Assembly: GCF_009910675.1 (NCBI RefSeq)
Contig: NZ_RSEJ01000006.1
Location: forward strand, 124,001-188,000
DNA length: 64,000 bases
Direction: 5' to 3'
DNA from: Photobacterium alginatilyticum
Lineage (GTDB): Bacteria > Pseudomonadota > Gammaproteobacteria > Enterobacterales > Vibrionaceae
A model generated the notes under the pieces. The model saw nothing but the letters and a program-made list of their open reading frames with translations. It was not told the origin of the DNA and made no database searches. Both the position numbers and the translations under genes were made by a program. How positions within the stretch are numbered: position 1 is the first letter of the stretch; each line of letters begins with the position of its first letter. Below are positions 54,520 to 63,691 of this stretch, piece by piece.

Positions 54520-54668
54520 GGTTTATTCAGTGTAGATCCTCTCCGGCGGTACAATTTCACTTTTTCAGCGAAAGATTGGCCCGGAAAAATGATCATAGCA
54601 GTGTACGTTCAAAGTTGGATCCTACTGCTATGTTGGTGACTGGTGCTTAATTAACCAAAATTCAAATT

Positions 54669-54707
54669 GCACTCACCGTAATTTAGAGCTCAATCTTCAT
54701 GTGTCCG
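54669..54707 (+). repeat. 39-mer-like RctB inhibitory repeat A
   Basis: Shares with repeats B and C the core CACCGTAA (here ACTCACCGTAATTTAG) and the right end TTCATGTGTCCG. In V. cholerae the 39-mers titrate RctB and pair origins (handcuffing). Confidence 0.7.
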
Positions 54708-54827
54708 TGTTCGGATCGATGATCAAGCCGTTGGCTCTGTATTTCAACTTATTGTCTAAACATAGTCTCCCTGTCGAGTATTGCCTGATTTTGGGCCGGA
54801 AAGGCGGTTTCAGGCCTGTTGCAATCT

Positions 54828-54866
54828 GCATTCACCGTAAATTAGCGTTAAATGTTCATGCTTCCG
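54828..54866 (+). repeat. 39-mer-like RctB inhibitory repeat B
   Basis: Core TTCACCGTAAATTAG, right end TTCATGCTTCCG; the best preserved of the three and in the same orientation. A near-palindrome, CCTG-TTTGCCGGCAA-G-CAGG, follows at 54873-54892. Confidence 0.75.
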
Positions 54867-55162
54867 GAAGCTCCTGTTTGCCGGCAAGCAGGTTGATCTT
54901 CATCTTGATCATTTTTCCGTTGCTCTCGTTGTGATCAGAGTGTGTGAGATGAACGCTTTTACATTGATTATTACCTTGATCATCGTTTCAGAACGGGCCC
55001 ATTTGACTGGAAGAATGATCAAGTTGCATTGGCGGATTGTTGTTCAGTTCCAGGGACTAAGCCGTTTTTATCGTTTTCAGCCTGATTTTGTTTATTTTAG
55101 ATTTTTCATACTGAAATTTGGCTACTGTATGTTGTGATAAAGCGATAGCAGAGATTGAAATG

Positions 55163-55201
55163 ACACTGGCCGTAAATTGAGCAGATAATTTCACGCTTCC
55201 G
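55163..55201 (+). repeat. 39-mer-like RctB inhibitory repeat C
   Basis: Core TGGCCGTAAATTGAG, right end TTCACGCTTCCG; same orientation as A and B, 23 bases before a parS2-like site. Confidence 0.72.
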
Positions 55202-55223
55202 GAGAAAATAGCCCTGATCTACA

Positions 55224-55238
55224 ATTTACATTGTAAAA
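55224..55238. other. parS2-like centromere site 3
   Basis: ATTTACATTGTAAAA inside the origin gap, 213 bases ahead of parA2. Confidence 0.82.
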
Positions 55239-55450
55239 TAGTGACGCTGTAACACTTTTGTGAGGTTGTTCTTTTCGTATCATTGCCCTCGAAAAAGTGA
55301 CAGTAAAATCGATATGGAAGTTCGGTTTTTTGTTCGCTTAGCTTATTTTTACTTGAGAACAATATCACACTAGCACGTTCAGCTTTTTATTGTATGTATT
55401 GGGTTTTGCTGTACAATGTGTGCCAAAACTAATAATGGCGAACAATAACA

Positions 55451-56665
55451 ATGAATAGGGAACAGACGATTCAAAACTTGCTCAATATTGCAGAGCAAAC
55501 CAAGCAGGTACAAGCAGACCGGATCGAGATCGTTTTAGAAGAACGCCGTGAAGAGCTTTTCCCGCCGATGTCCAAAGCGTTGATGGAAACACGCTCTGGC
55601 CTCACCCGCCGCAAGCTCGATGATGCCATTTCCCGAGTCGAGGCAACGGGCCATCAGTTTACCAAGAACAATGCCAACCATTATTCGATTACGCTTGAAG
55701 AAGCGCATCAGCTTATGGATGCAGCCAAAAAGCCGGCATTCCATGAGCGAGAAGGCGCCGGTCGCAAGCCGTGGATTGTTAATGTGCAAAACCAGAAAGG
55801 GGGCACAGGCAAGTCGATGACGGCGGTGCACCTGGCAGCCTGCCTGGCGCTTGATCTTGATAAGCGTTATCGCATCTGTCTTATTGACCTTGATCCGCAG
55901 GGCTCTCTGCGTTTGTTCCTCAACCCGCAGATCAGTGTCGGTGAGCAGGAAACTATCTATTCGGCGGTTGATGTGATGCTGGGCAATGTGCCTGAAGGTC
56001 AGGAAATGGATAAGGATTTCCTGTTGGATAATGTGGTAATGCCTACCCAGTATCCGAACCTGAAGACCATTGCCGCGTTTCCTGAAGATGCAATGTTTAA
56101 TGCTGACGCATGGCAGGACTTGGCGGTAAACCAGGATTTGGATATTGTCCGATTGCTCAAGGAGCGGGTCATCGATCCGATTGCCGATGAGTTTGACGTT
56201 ATTATGATTGATACCGGTCCGCACATTGATCCCTTGGTCTGGAATGCCATGTATGCTTCGAATGCGCTGATCATTCCTTGTGCGGCCAAGCGCCTTGACT
56301 GGGCGTCTACTGTTAATTTTTTCCAGCATTTACCGACTGTTTACGAGATGTTCCCGGAAGAATGGCATGGCCTTGAGTTCATACGCCTGATGCCGACCAT
56401 GTTCGAGGATGACAACAAGAAACAGGTCTCGGTATTGACGGAAATGAACTATCTACTGCGTGACCAGGTGATGATGGCTACTGTACCTCGTAGCCGTGCC
56501 TTCGAGACCTGTGCGGATACCTACAGTACCGTGTTTGATCTGACCGCAGCAGAATTTGAAGGTGGTAAGAAAACCTTGTCGACCGCCCAGGATGCAATTC
56601 AGCGAGTCGGGCTCGAGCTAGAGCGCGTCATGCATAGTCACTGGGCGAATTTGAATCAGGAGTAA
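55451..56665 (+). CDS. parA2: ParA2, chromosome II partition ATPase
   Basis: 404 residues, the long ParA (type Ia) form with an N-terminal helix-turn-helix region (GLTRRKLDDAISRVEATGHQF). Deviant Walker A is QNQKGGTGKSM (about 112-122), Walker A' region ICLIDLDPQGSLR, Walker B IMIDTGPHIDPLVW. It forms filaments or gradients that move ParB2-parS2 complexes and represses its own promoter. Followed by parB2 after 8 bases. Confidence 0.96.
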   Translation: MNREQTIQNLLNIAEQTKQVQADRIEIVLEERREELFPPMSKALMETRSGLTRRKLDDAISRVEATGHQFTKNNANHYSITLEEAHQLMDAAKKPAFHEREGAGRKPWIVNVQNQKGGTGKSMTAVHLAACLALDLDKRYRICLIDLDPQGSLRLFLNPQISVGEQETIYSAVDVMLGNVPEGQEMDKDFLLDNVVMPTQYPNLKTIAAFPEDAMFNADAWQDLAVNQDLDIVRLLKERVIDPIADEFDVIMIDTGPHIDPLVWNAMYASNALIIPCAAKRLDWASTVNFFQHLPTVYEMFPEEWHGLEFIRLMPTMFEDDNKKQVSVLTEMNYLLRDQVMMATVPRSRAFETCADTYSTVFDLTAAEFEGGKKTLSTAQDAIQRVGLELERVMHSHWANLNQE

Positions 56666-56673
56666 CATAGCAG

Positions 56674-57648
56674 ATGGCAATTAAAACCAAAGATCTGAAT
56701 GCTCGTCTGTTCGGAAAAGCGGATAAACGCCGTGCGACGAACGTCAACGAAGCGCAGAAAGCGGCTCGCGACAAAGCTTCTGTCATTGAGCTGGCTGTTG
56801 CCGGTGAAGATACCGTTGCGTTCGAGTTGGTGAAAGTTAATGCTGGCGAGGTGGAATCAACCACCCAGGTATTTGCCGAAAATGCCCGTGAGCAGGCGTT
56901 TTTGAACGAACACGCCCTGGCTGATATTTTGACCACGCTCAAGGATCGCGGACAGCAGTATCCCGCGGTCGGGCGCTGGCTAGACAACGGCAATATCGAG
57001 GTGCTTGACGGTAGCCGCCGTCGTATGTCCTGTATTCTGGCTGGCAAGGATTTCTTAATCTATGTCGCCAAGGGGATCAATGGCGAGCATGCCAAGTTTT
57101 TGTCTGATGTGGCAAATGCCCACAAGCCACTGTCGTTGTATGAACGAGGCAAGGAGATGCAGCTGTTGCTGACGTCAGGCAAAGTCGCCGATCAGAAAGA
57201 ACTGGCGAAGTATTGTCAGTGCAGCGAGGCTTTGGTCAGTGGTGCGTTGAAGGCAGCGAGCCTGCCGATGGAGCTGCTGATGGCCTACCCGAGTGTCGGC
57301 GAGTTGGGTCGACCAACTATCGTTAAACTGCACCGTATGTTTTTTGGCTTGAACGACGAGCAGCGTGATCTGCTGGTGAGCAAGCTAACAGTCGGGGACG
57401 AGGCGATTTGGAAAACCATCGATGCTCAGGGTATTACGCGTATTACCCGCGAAGTGACGATGTTGCTTGAACAGATCAGTGATGAGCTGCAGCCGAAAGT
57501 TGAGATTGAAAAACCCAAGGCGCAGGAGTTGATCAAGGGGAAAGTCAGCTTTACCCGTGATGGCGACAAACTGCAGCTTAAGCTTAAGAAGCTAAGCGAG
57601 AAACAGGCCGACGATATCCTGGCATACCTTTCGGATTATCTGAAATAA
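56674..57648 (+). CDS. parB2: ParB2, chromosome II centromere-binding protein
   Basis: 324 residues. ParB/Srx CTPase-type core with GQQYPAVG, DGSRRRMSCILAGK and KPLSLYERG, a helix-turn-helix around QKELAKYCQCSEALVSGALKAASLP, and a C-terminal dimerisation part. It binds the parS2 palindromes found around this origin. The two-gene parA2B2 operon ends in a strong terminator. Confidence 0.96.
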   Translation: MAIKTKDLNARLFGKADKRRATNVNEAQKAARDKASVIELAVAGEDTVAFELVKVNAGEVESTTQVFAENAREQAFLNEHALADILTTLKDRGQQYPAVGRWLDNGNIEVLDGSRRRMSCILAGKDFLIYVAKGINGEHAKFLSDVANAHKPLSLYERGKEMQLLLTSGKVADQKELAKYCQCSEALVSGALKAASLPMELLMAYPSVGELGRPTIVKLHRMFFGLNDEQRDLLVSKLTVGDEAIWKTIDAQGITRITREVTMLLEQISDELQPKVEIEKPKAQELIKGKVSFTRDGDKLQLKLKKLSEKQADDILAYLSDYLK

Positions 57649-57677
57649 CCGTTATTTCAGATCTTGGATATGCTTCT

Positions 57678-57703
57678 AAAACCACGCCTGGCGTGGTTTT
57701 TTT
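57678..57703 (+). terminator. Rho-independent terminator of parA2B2
   Basis: AAAACCACGCC / GGCGTGGTTTT stem with T-run, 30 bases after the parB2 stop. Confidence 0.9.
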
Positions 57704-57801
57704 ATTTCAAGCTAGATGACTGCTTTCTATTGAGCATTAGCCTCGCCGCCGTTATCACCGGCATGCTATGATCGCTGGGTGAGTAACCGTTGAGTGTTGT
57801 A

Positions 57802-59892
57802 ATGTCCGATTTTATCCATTTTTGTCACGCCCTTAGCGAGAACGCCAAGCAGGCCAATATCCGTTATCTAGTCGTTATTGAAGGCGACGCTGGCTGGACT
57901 AATAAACTGGTTGGTGCATTTCTTCAGCGCTACCAGCATCCCTTGTGGGCAGGCGAAACATCGCCCGAACATATTCCTTCCGTCAGATTAAAGAAGGCCA
58001 AACAGTTTCTTGGCCGTGAATGCGACTGTCTGATCTTCAATGCCGAACACGCCTTTGACGCCGAGGCGCTTGGCGCGCTCTCGGGAACCGTTACAGGTGG
58101 TGGTGTGCTGCTGTTGCTGGCACCGAGCACTTGGTTTCGGCAAACCGATGAGCAGTCACCGTTTATCCGCCGCTTGACTGGATTACTCTCACTGCCTGAT
58201 GTTATTCAACTGCGCCAAGGCTTGCCTTTGCCGCCATTGCCTGTTGTGTCGTCTAGCCAAGGGGATTATTCAGATGACGAGTTTGGTTGCCTTACCCGTG
58301 AACAATTTGGGGCAGTAGCGGCTATTCGACGTGTCGTTACGGGTCACCGAAAGCGGCCGCTGGTTCTGACGGCAGATCGCGGTCGCGGTAAATCGGCATC
58401 ACTTGGTATCGCTGCGGCAAGTTTGATGTCAGAACGGACGATGCGAATTGGAGTGACGGCTCCGGCTTATGCTAATACCGAGACGTTGTTTGCTCACGCC
58501 GCGCGGCGGCTGGGAATCAACAATGCGCCACTGGGCAGGCTGGTATTGGGTGATAGTGAGCTGGTATTTCTTGCCCCCGATGCCTTGTTGTCTGACAAGC
58601 CGGCATTAGATTTTTTGATTGTCGACGAGGCTGCGGCTATTCCGGCACCGATGCTGAACAAGCTACTGCGGTATTATAATCGTATTGCGTTTGCCAGTAC
58701 GGTTCATGGTTACGAAGGGACCGGACGTGGGTTTGCTATAAAATTTTGCCAGCAGCTCGATGTTGTTACGCCCCAATGGCGACAGCTTAAAATCAACCAG
58801 CCGATACGCTGGGCTGATAATGATCCGCTTGAGCAATGGGTCTTTAATACACTTCTGCTTGATGCCGAGTATGCTGCTCTTGATACAGATTCAGATGTAG
58901 TGAATAGTGATGATATTCGATATCGTTATATTCCGACCGATTCTCTGCTTGGTGACGAAACTTACCTGTCCCAGTTGTTTGGCTTGCTGGTCAATGCACA
59001 TTATCAAACCTCTCCGGCTGATCTTGTCCAGTTACTGGATGATGACGCTATTCATCTCGTGGTCGCTGAAACAAAGAACCACGTTGTTGGTTGTTGTCTG
59101 CTGAGTATTGAAGGTGGTTTTACTCCGGAGTTGGCGCGACAAGTGATGCTGGGGCAGCGGCGGCCTAAAGGTCACTTGTTGGCGCAGTCTGTTGCTGCCC
59201 ATATAGGGATAGACTCCGCGGCCATACAGAGCTGTGCCCGGGTGCTTCGCATTGCGGTTCACCCCGACAGACAACAGCAAGGGATCGGGCAGCTTTTGCT
59301 GCAGCATTGCCGTCGCTGGGCGGTCGCAGAGAAACTTGACTACCTTGGTACCAGTTTTGGAATGGCATCAGAGCTTGTGGAATTTTGGCGTAAAGCCGGA
59401 TATACCCCTGTACGACTTGGTGTCAGTAAAGATGCCGCCAGTGGTAGCCATTCATTGTTGATGATCCAGCCTATTTCTCCTGAGTCAGAGACCTGGGTAA
59501 GGCAAGCACAAAGCTTGTTTGCCGCCAATCTTAACGCCCAGCGTGTCGAACAGTATCGTGATCTTGATACTCTGTTGTTTAGCCAGTTATATTTCTTTGC
59601 ACTGGATGGGGTGGCACAACTGCCACATTACAATACTCACCTTGGTGACCTGCAGGTGCGTATCTATGCCAATGGCGGTTTGGGGTACGATCTAGTGGTG
59701 GCAAGTTTGGAAATGTGGTTATCTGACTATCTTTCGGGTAAGCAGCAGGCACTAGATACGAACGACTACATGGCTGTGGCTAAGATATTACAGCGTCAGC
59801 CCTGGTCAACGATTGTGTCAGACTATGGATTCACCAGCCGTAAAATGGCCGAAAAGTCGTTACGCGAGTATGTTAGCCTGCGGGCTCAATAA
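57802..59892 (+). CDS. tmcA: TmcA, tRNA(Met) cytidine-34 acetyltransferase
   Basis: About 696 residues from the ATG at 57802; a TTG four codons earlier is possible. N-terminal domain (LVVIEGDAGWTNKLV), RecA-like helicase with Walker A TADRGRGKSASLG and Walker B FLIVDEAAAIPAP plus STVHGYEGTGRGF, then a GNAT acetyltransferase domain with GHLLAQSVAAHIG and VLRIAVHPDRQQQGIGQLLLQHC (acetyl-CoA site). It makes ac4C at the wobble position of elongator tRNA-Met, using ATP. Monocistronic. Confidence 0.95.
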   Translation: MSDFIHFCHALSENAKQANIRYLVVIEGDAGWTNKLVGAFLQRYQHPLWAGETSPEHIPSVRLKKAKQFLGRECDCLIFNAEHAFDAEALGALSGTVTGGGVLLLLAPSTWFRQTDEQSPFIRRLTGLLSLPDVIQLRQGLPLPPLPVVSSSQGDYSDDEFGCLTREQFGAVAAIRRVVTGHRKRPLVLTADRGRGKSASLGIAAASLMSERTMRIGVTAPAYANTETLFAHAARRLGINNAPLGRLVLGDSELVFLAPDALLSDKPALDFLIVDEAAAIPAPMLNKLLRYYNRIAFASTVHGYEGTGRGFAIKFCQQLDVVTPQWRQLKINQPIRWADNDPLEQWVFNTLLLDAEYAALDTDSDVVNSDDIRYRYIPTDSLLGDETYLSQLFGLLVNAHYQTSPADLVQLLDDDAIHLVVAETKNHVVGCCLLSIEGGFTPELARQVMLGQRRPKGHLLAQSVAAHIGIDSAAIQSCARVLRIAVHPDRQQQGIGQLLLQHCRRWAVAEKLDYLGTSFGMASELVEFWRKAGYTPVRLGVSKDAASGSHSLLMIQPISPESETWVRQAQSLFAANLNAQRVEQYRDLDTLLFSQLYFFALDGVAQLPHYNTHLGDLQVRIYANGGLGYDLVVASLEMWLSDYLSGKQQALDTNDYMAVAKILQRQPWSTIVSDYGFTSRKMAEKSLREYVSLRAQ

Positions 59893-59962
59893 TATCGATT
59901 CTCTTGTACGCAGAGCGAGTCTGTTTTCGCTAATTCTATTTCTTGTATAAGGAGCTGAGCAT

Positions 59963-60703
59963 ATGCAATTTTCAGTTGATACCCACACCCATACTATTTC
60001 CAGTGGGCATGCTTATAGTACGTTGCTTGAAAACGCCGAGGCGGCAGCGAGTAAAGGGCTGTCATTATTTTGTGTGACTGATCATGCGCCGAGCATGCCG
60101 GGCGCACCGCATTTCTGGCATTTTGCCAATCAGCGGGTATTGCCCCGTTTTCTTCATGGGGTCGGTATTCTTCGAGGCATTGAAGCAAATGTCCTGAACC
60201 AAGATGGCGAGATTGATATTGACCCGCGTATCTCGTCACAGCTTGACTGGGTGATCGGGAGCCTGCATGAACCTGTCTATTCGCCTTCTTCACGCCAGTC
60301 GCATACTGACACCTTGTTAAATGTCATACGCTCGGGCCGGATCCATGCCCTTGGGCATCTCGGCAACCCGAATTTTGATTTTGATTTTGAAGCGGTTGTG
60401 TCGGCTGCGGCGCAATACAACGTTCTTATTGAAATCAATAATTCTTCCTTGAGCGGCTCTCGCCAGGGCAGCGAACCTCGCTGCGAGCAGATTGCAGCAT
60501 TTGCCCGCGAGGCTGGAGCTCGGTTGACTACCGGATCGGATGCTCATTTCGCTCACGATGTCGGTAACTTCAGCCAGGTTGCCAAATTACTGGCAAGGGT
60601 CAACTTTCCGCTTGAACAGGTTGTCACTCATCATCCTCGCTGCTTTCTTGAGTTTCTCCAGGAGCGAGGACAGCCGTCGATCGAGGAATTTGCCGAGTTG
60701 TAA
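59963..60703 (+). CDS. YcdX-like PHP-domain phosphatase
   Basis: 246 residues. Trinuclear metal site: [15 protein letters not shown] at the start, [40 protein letters not shown] and [11 protein letters not shown]. This is the PHP phosphatase of the YcdX/YcdX-like group, linked in E. coli to swarming. Substrate unknown. Shine-Dalgarno AAGGAG. Confidence 0.9.
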   Translation: MQFSVDTHTHTISSGHAYSTLLENAEAAASKGLSLFCVTDHAPSMPGAPHFWHFANQRVLPRFLHGVGILRGIEANVLNQDGEIDIDPRISSQLDWVIGSLHEPVYSPSSRQSHTDTLLNVIRSGRIHALGHLGNPNFDFDFEAVVSAAAQYNVLIEINNSSLSGSRQGSEPRCEQIAAFAREAGARLTTGSDAHFAHDVGNFSQVAKLLARVNFPLEQVVTHHPRCFLEFLQERGQPSIEEFAEL

Positions 60704-60714
60704 TTTCATTTGGT

Positions 60715-60729
60715 ATTTACACTGTAAAT
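60715..60729. other. parS2-like centromere site 4
   Basis: ATTTACACTGTAAAT, full 15-base match, 12 bases after the phosphatase stop. Confidence 0.85.
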
Positions 60730-60756
60730 AGCGGTTAGCGGATAAACAAAAAAGTG

Positions 60757-60771
60757 GTTTACAGTGTAAAT
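60757..60771. other. parS2-like centromere site 5
   Basis: GTTTACAGTGTAAAT, centre 42 bases from site 4 (four helical turns). Confidence 0.85.
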
Positions 60772-61036
60772 TTACCCAAGCAAACTTTTGATGTTCAAAA
60801 GACGGTGATTGTTTTGTTGTCTAGATTTTGCCGCTATTCAGTTGATGTAGAAACGCAAACCCGTCACATATCCTACTCTGCACTCGTCATAATCAGTATT
60901 TCATTCCATATAATAAGGGTGAAAAAATTTGGTATTGCTCCCAAAAATTGGTCTAGAGTTAAATAACTTAGGGAGGAATTATTTGTTGTAAATTCGGCCC
61001 ATAAAGTTGATTGAAATGAGAGTTTATGGGGGTGTC

Positions 61037-61426
61037 ATGAGTCTAGTTAAAGTACATACCAAAGCCCTTGAAAAGATGATGGCACCTGTCCATCACTGCG
61101 TCCAGCCAGACATTGCCTATTCTCCTGGCCTTGGTGGGTTGGCTGCAAGGCTTCATAAATCTTCAATTCATAGTGATATCAGCCGGTTTGATATCGGCTC
61201 CCGTGTCACAGTCTCGCGTTTGAGCAAACGCTGCCTGTATCTGCAGTCCTCAAAGCGTCTGGAGCTTAAGGCCTCTTACGAGCTCAGCCTGCAGGGATTT
61301 TATGAGTTGACGGGATACCTCACTCCGGTTAACAGCAGTGATAAGGGTACTTTTCAATATAAGTTTCACTCGAATACCTGGCTGACCGATGAGCAGTTGA
61401 TGCGGCTCGTGATTGACTACGATTAA
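61037..61426 (+). CDS. Conserved-looking protein of unknown function
   Basis: 129 residues from the ATG at 61037 (GGGGG eight bases ahead; ATG at 61016 and TTG at 61007 also open). A short His/Pro-containing N-terminus (APVHHCVQPDIAYSPGLGGLA) is followed by a compact basic domain FDIGSRVTVSRLSKRCLYLQSSKRLELKASYELSLQGFYELTGYL and an acidic end. It faintly recalls a small beta-barrel such as PilZ but lacks RxxxR. Function not known. Confidence 0.6.
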   Translation: MSLVKVHTKALEKMMAPVHHCVQPDIAYSPGLGGLAARLHKSSIHSDISRFDIGSRVTVSRLSKRCLYLQSSKRLELKASYELSLQGFYELTGYLTPVNSSDKGTFQYKFHSNTWLTDEQLMRLVIDYD

Positions 61427-61884
61427 AAAAAAGCCCCGAAAACCGGGGCGAATTTGGACTAAGATATTGCTGCTCAATCGGGGGGAACAGCAGCAATGGA
61501 TATTAAGCAGTCCTAGGGATTACCTTATCAATGCTATTTCCGTGCCAGAACTAACCTTCAGTTATATTTCTGTAAACCTTTGAAAAAATTAACTTTAATA
61601 TTATGGACGAATTTTGCTGAAAATATATTGGGTGGAAATCTACCCAAAAAAAATTTGCAGTGTGTCAACTTGTACCCATCCGCGATCAGTATAGAATCCT
61701 GTATATCGTTGTTTTAGTGCCACGCCGACAACATTTTTTCCCTCACTTAAAGCATAATTTCTTACACTTCTCGATAAATTTGCTAACGGATCTGTGACTT
61801 GGCATGTACATGGTTTGTATGTGGTTAGGTTAAGATGGGCTATAAGACCGTTATGGTGATGCTATAAGTTTTAGGGAGTGCTCT
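61427..61884. other. 458-base gap ahead of the FapA gene
   Basis: Contains a hairpin GCCCCG / CGGGGC at 61433-61449 right after the unknown gene (without T-run on plus) and an inverted GGGTGGAAATCTACCC at 61630. AT-rich, no gene seen. FapA has Shine-Dalgarno GGGAG. Confidence 0.45.
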
Positions 61885-63549
61885 ATGCCGACACAGCTTC
61901 TTCAGCTGTCTCAAGATGGTCAGACGATATCTTTGATCGCCAAGCCGTTGGGCGAAGATGCTGAGCATGCGATAACCCGGAGCGACATCGCCACTGAGCT
62001 GGTCGACCTTCAAGCGATCGATTTCTTCCTGTTCGACAACGCAATCGATTCTGCCTTGTCAGTTATCAATTCCAAACCGGCTGACAGCGACGTTGAGGTC
62101 AAGCTTCAGCAATTCGTCATAGCAGAGCGACGCGATGCCGGATTGCTAATCAAGACAGATCCTGATCTCATGAAAACCTCAGTTACTGTAATTGGGGCAT
62201 ATGGTGGTACCCAGATCACCGGAAATATGTTGATTGATGCCTTAAAAGAGAACCATATCGTAAAGGGGATCCGCAAAGCTAAGTTGCAGGAGCTGCTGAT
62301 GAAGTCAAAACAACTCGCTCCCGGTGAAAAGCTGACGATGCCTGTCGCTTTCGGTCGTTTTCCCGTACACGGTACTGATACCGCATTCGAGCCTCTGGTC
62401 AATGATGCTAGCCAACGAATTCTGCGCCCGCAATCAACAGATGACGGCAAGGTCGATATGCTTGATCTGGGAGAGTTAATCACGGTTAAGGCTGGCCAGC
62501 CAATTATGAAGCTGATACCAGCAACGAAGGGTTGTAACGGCTTTAACGTGCTCGGCAAGGAGATCACCGCAATTCCCGGTAATGAGCTGGCGTTTGAAGC
62601 CGGTGACGGTACGGCAATTTGTGAAGATGACGAGTATGTTCTTGTTGCCACTAAATCGGGTGTCCCGTTAAGAAAGCCTTGTGGTATGCAGGTTGATGAT
62701 GCCCTGACCTTGAAAGGCGTCAATGTGACCACCGGCCATATTGATTTCGACGGCAGTATCTTGATCACCGGCGACGTTACACCGGGCATGAAGGTAAGCG
62801 CGACCGGCAACATTGTCGTTAGTGGGTTCGTCGAGCTGGGCGAATTAAGGGCCGGTGGTGATATTGCTGTCGCAAAGGGAGTGATTGGCCGCCAGCAGGA
62901 CGGCAAGCATCTTCCGTGTTATCTCGAGGCAAATGGCAAGGTAACCAGCAAGTTTGCTCAGTTTGTTGAAATTGATGCCGGCCAGGATGTCTCTTTTTCC
63001 CTTCATGCCCTCCACTGTATAATCCGTACCAAGGGAGCATTGAGCGTTGTTGACCAAATAAAGCGTCATGGCACCTTGAGTGGCGGCTATATTGAAACCG
63101 GGCTGGGCGTCGAGGCGCTCAATATTGGCGCTTTGGCCGGGGTACCGACTGAAATTGTTGCATTCACCCAATATACTTCCCTACGAGATACCCTAAATAC
63201 GGCATATCAGCTGATTGAAGATGAAAAGGCGAAAGTGCATAAAATCAAGGAGGCACAACATAAGCTTCTTAAGATCCCGTCTTCGAAGCGCCCGCCAGAA
63301 TTGGTTGAGAAGGTGAAGTCCTCGATACAGCTTCATAAGCAACGCATGGCCGAGCTTAATATGTCCTATCAAAATTTACGTCAGGATTACGACGAGCAAC
63401 TTAGCAACACCACAATTACTGCGATCGGGCGGTTGTTCTCGGGGGTGACGTGCCAGATTGAGAAGGAAAAACTCAACATACTGCAAGAGCATGGCCCCTC
63501 TATGGTTGCCTATCGTGATCGGACACTCCAAAGGCTTCCCTACAACTGA
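61885..63549 (+). CDS. FapA/DUF342-family protein
   Basis: 554 residues. The N-terminal domain is followed by a polymer-forming beta-solenoid of FapA type (VDDALTLKGVNVTTGHIDFDGSILITGDVTPGMKVSATGNIVVSGFVELGELRAGGDIAV and AKGVIGRQQDGKHL). A C-terminal coiled coil holds DEKAKVHKIKEAQHKLLKIPSSKRPPELVEKVKSS. The family (flagellar assembly protein A) is linked to polar flagella or cell-envelope organisation in other bacteria. Monocistronic with good Shine-Dalgarno. Confidence 0.85.
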   Translation: MPTQLLQLSQDGQTISLIAKPLGEDAEHAITRSDIATELVDLQAIDFFLFDNAIDSALSVINSKPADSDVEVKLQQFVIAERRDAGLLIKTDPDLMKTSVTVIGAYGGTQITGNMLIDALKENHIVKGIRKAKLQELLMKSKQLAPGEKLTMPVAFGRFPVHGTDTAFEPLVNDASQRILRPQSTDDGKVDMLDLGELITVKAGQPIMKLIPATKGCNGFNVLGKEITAIPGNELAFEAGDGTAICEDDEYVLVATKSGVPLRKPCGMQVDDALTLKGVNVTTGHIDFDGSILITGDVTPGMKVSATGNIVVSGFVELGELRAGGDIAVAKGVIGRQQDGKHLPCYLEANGKVTSKFAQFVEIDAGQDVSFSLHALHCIIRTKGALSVVDQIKRHGTLSGGYIETGLGVEALNIGALAGVPTEIVAFTQYTSLRDTLNTAYQLIEDEKAKVHKIKEAQHKLLKIPSSKRPPELVEKVKSSIQLHKQRMAELNMSYQNLRQDYDEQLSNTTITAIGRLFSGVTCQIEKEKLNILQEHGPSMVAYRDRTLQRLPYN

Positions 63550-63555
63550 TAAGCT

Positions 63556-63570
63556 ATTTACACTGTAAAT
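63556..63570. other. parS2-like centromere site 6
   Basis: ATTTACACTGTAAAT, 6 bases after the FapA gene. Confidence 0.85.
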
Positions 63571-63629
63571 CGAAAACAATCCGCTTTTATCATGTCAATT
63601 CTTGTTTCGCTTAACTGTTAATCCGTGTT

Positions 63630-63644
63630 ATTTACACTGTAAAT
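63630..63644. other. parS2-like centromere site 7
   Basis: ATTTACACTGTAAAT, centre 74 bases from site 6 (about seven helical turns). Confidence 0.85.
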
Positions 63645-63691
63645 TATCAGCGACCAACCTCTTATCAAATCTCCTTTCACACGGGATAACA

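Larger units (their letters stand above)
54171..55450. other. Replication origin of chromosome II (oriCII)
   Basis: The 1.28-kb gap between rctB and parA2. From left: an AT-rich stretch (54224-54370, likely unwinding element), six 23-bp-spaced iterons, a DnaA box, scattered single RctB-type sites, three 39-mer-like repeats in one orientation, and a parS2-like site. At least 22 GATC sequences occur, so the region is dense in Dam sites, as RctB binding requires. Two short frames here (54701-54934, 54931-55137) correspond to the rctA position of V. cholerae and are probably not proteins. The order matches V. cholerae ori2. Confidence 0.92.
60704..61036. other. 333-base gap with two parS2-like sites
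   Basis: Between the phosphatase and a small unknown gene; no gene seen. The promoter of the unknown gene should lie in the right half. Confidence 0.5.

Noticed and set aside
54955..54975. TTTACATTGATTA in the origin as a parS2 site
   Set aside because: Only the left half matches.
54701..55137. Two short frames inside the origin (77 and 68 codons)
   Set aside because: They cover the 39-mer repeats and correspond to the rctA position, which is not regarded as protein-coding in V. cholerae.
61433..61449. Hairpin as plus-strand terminator of the unknown gene
   Set aside because: It has no T-run after the stem on the plus strand; kept only as a note in the gap description.
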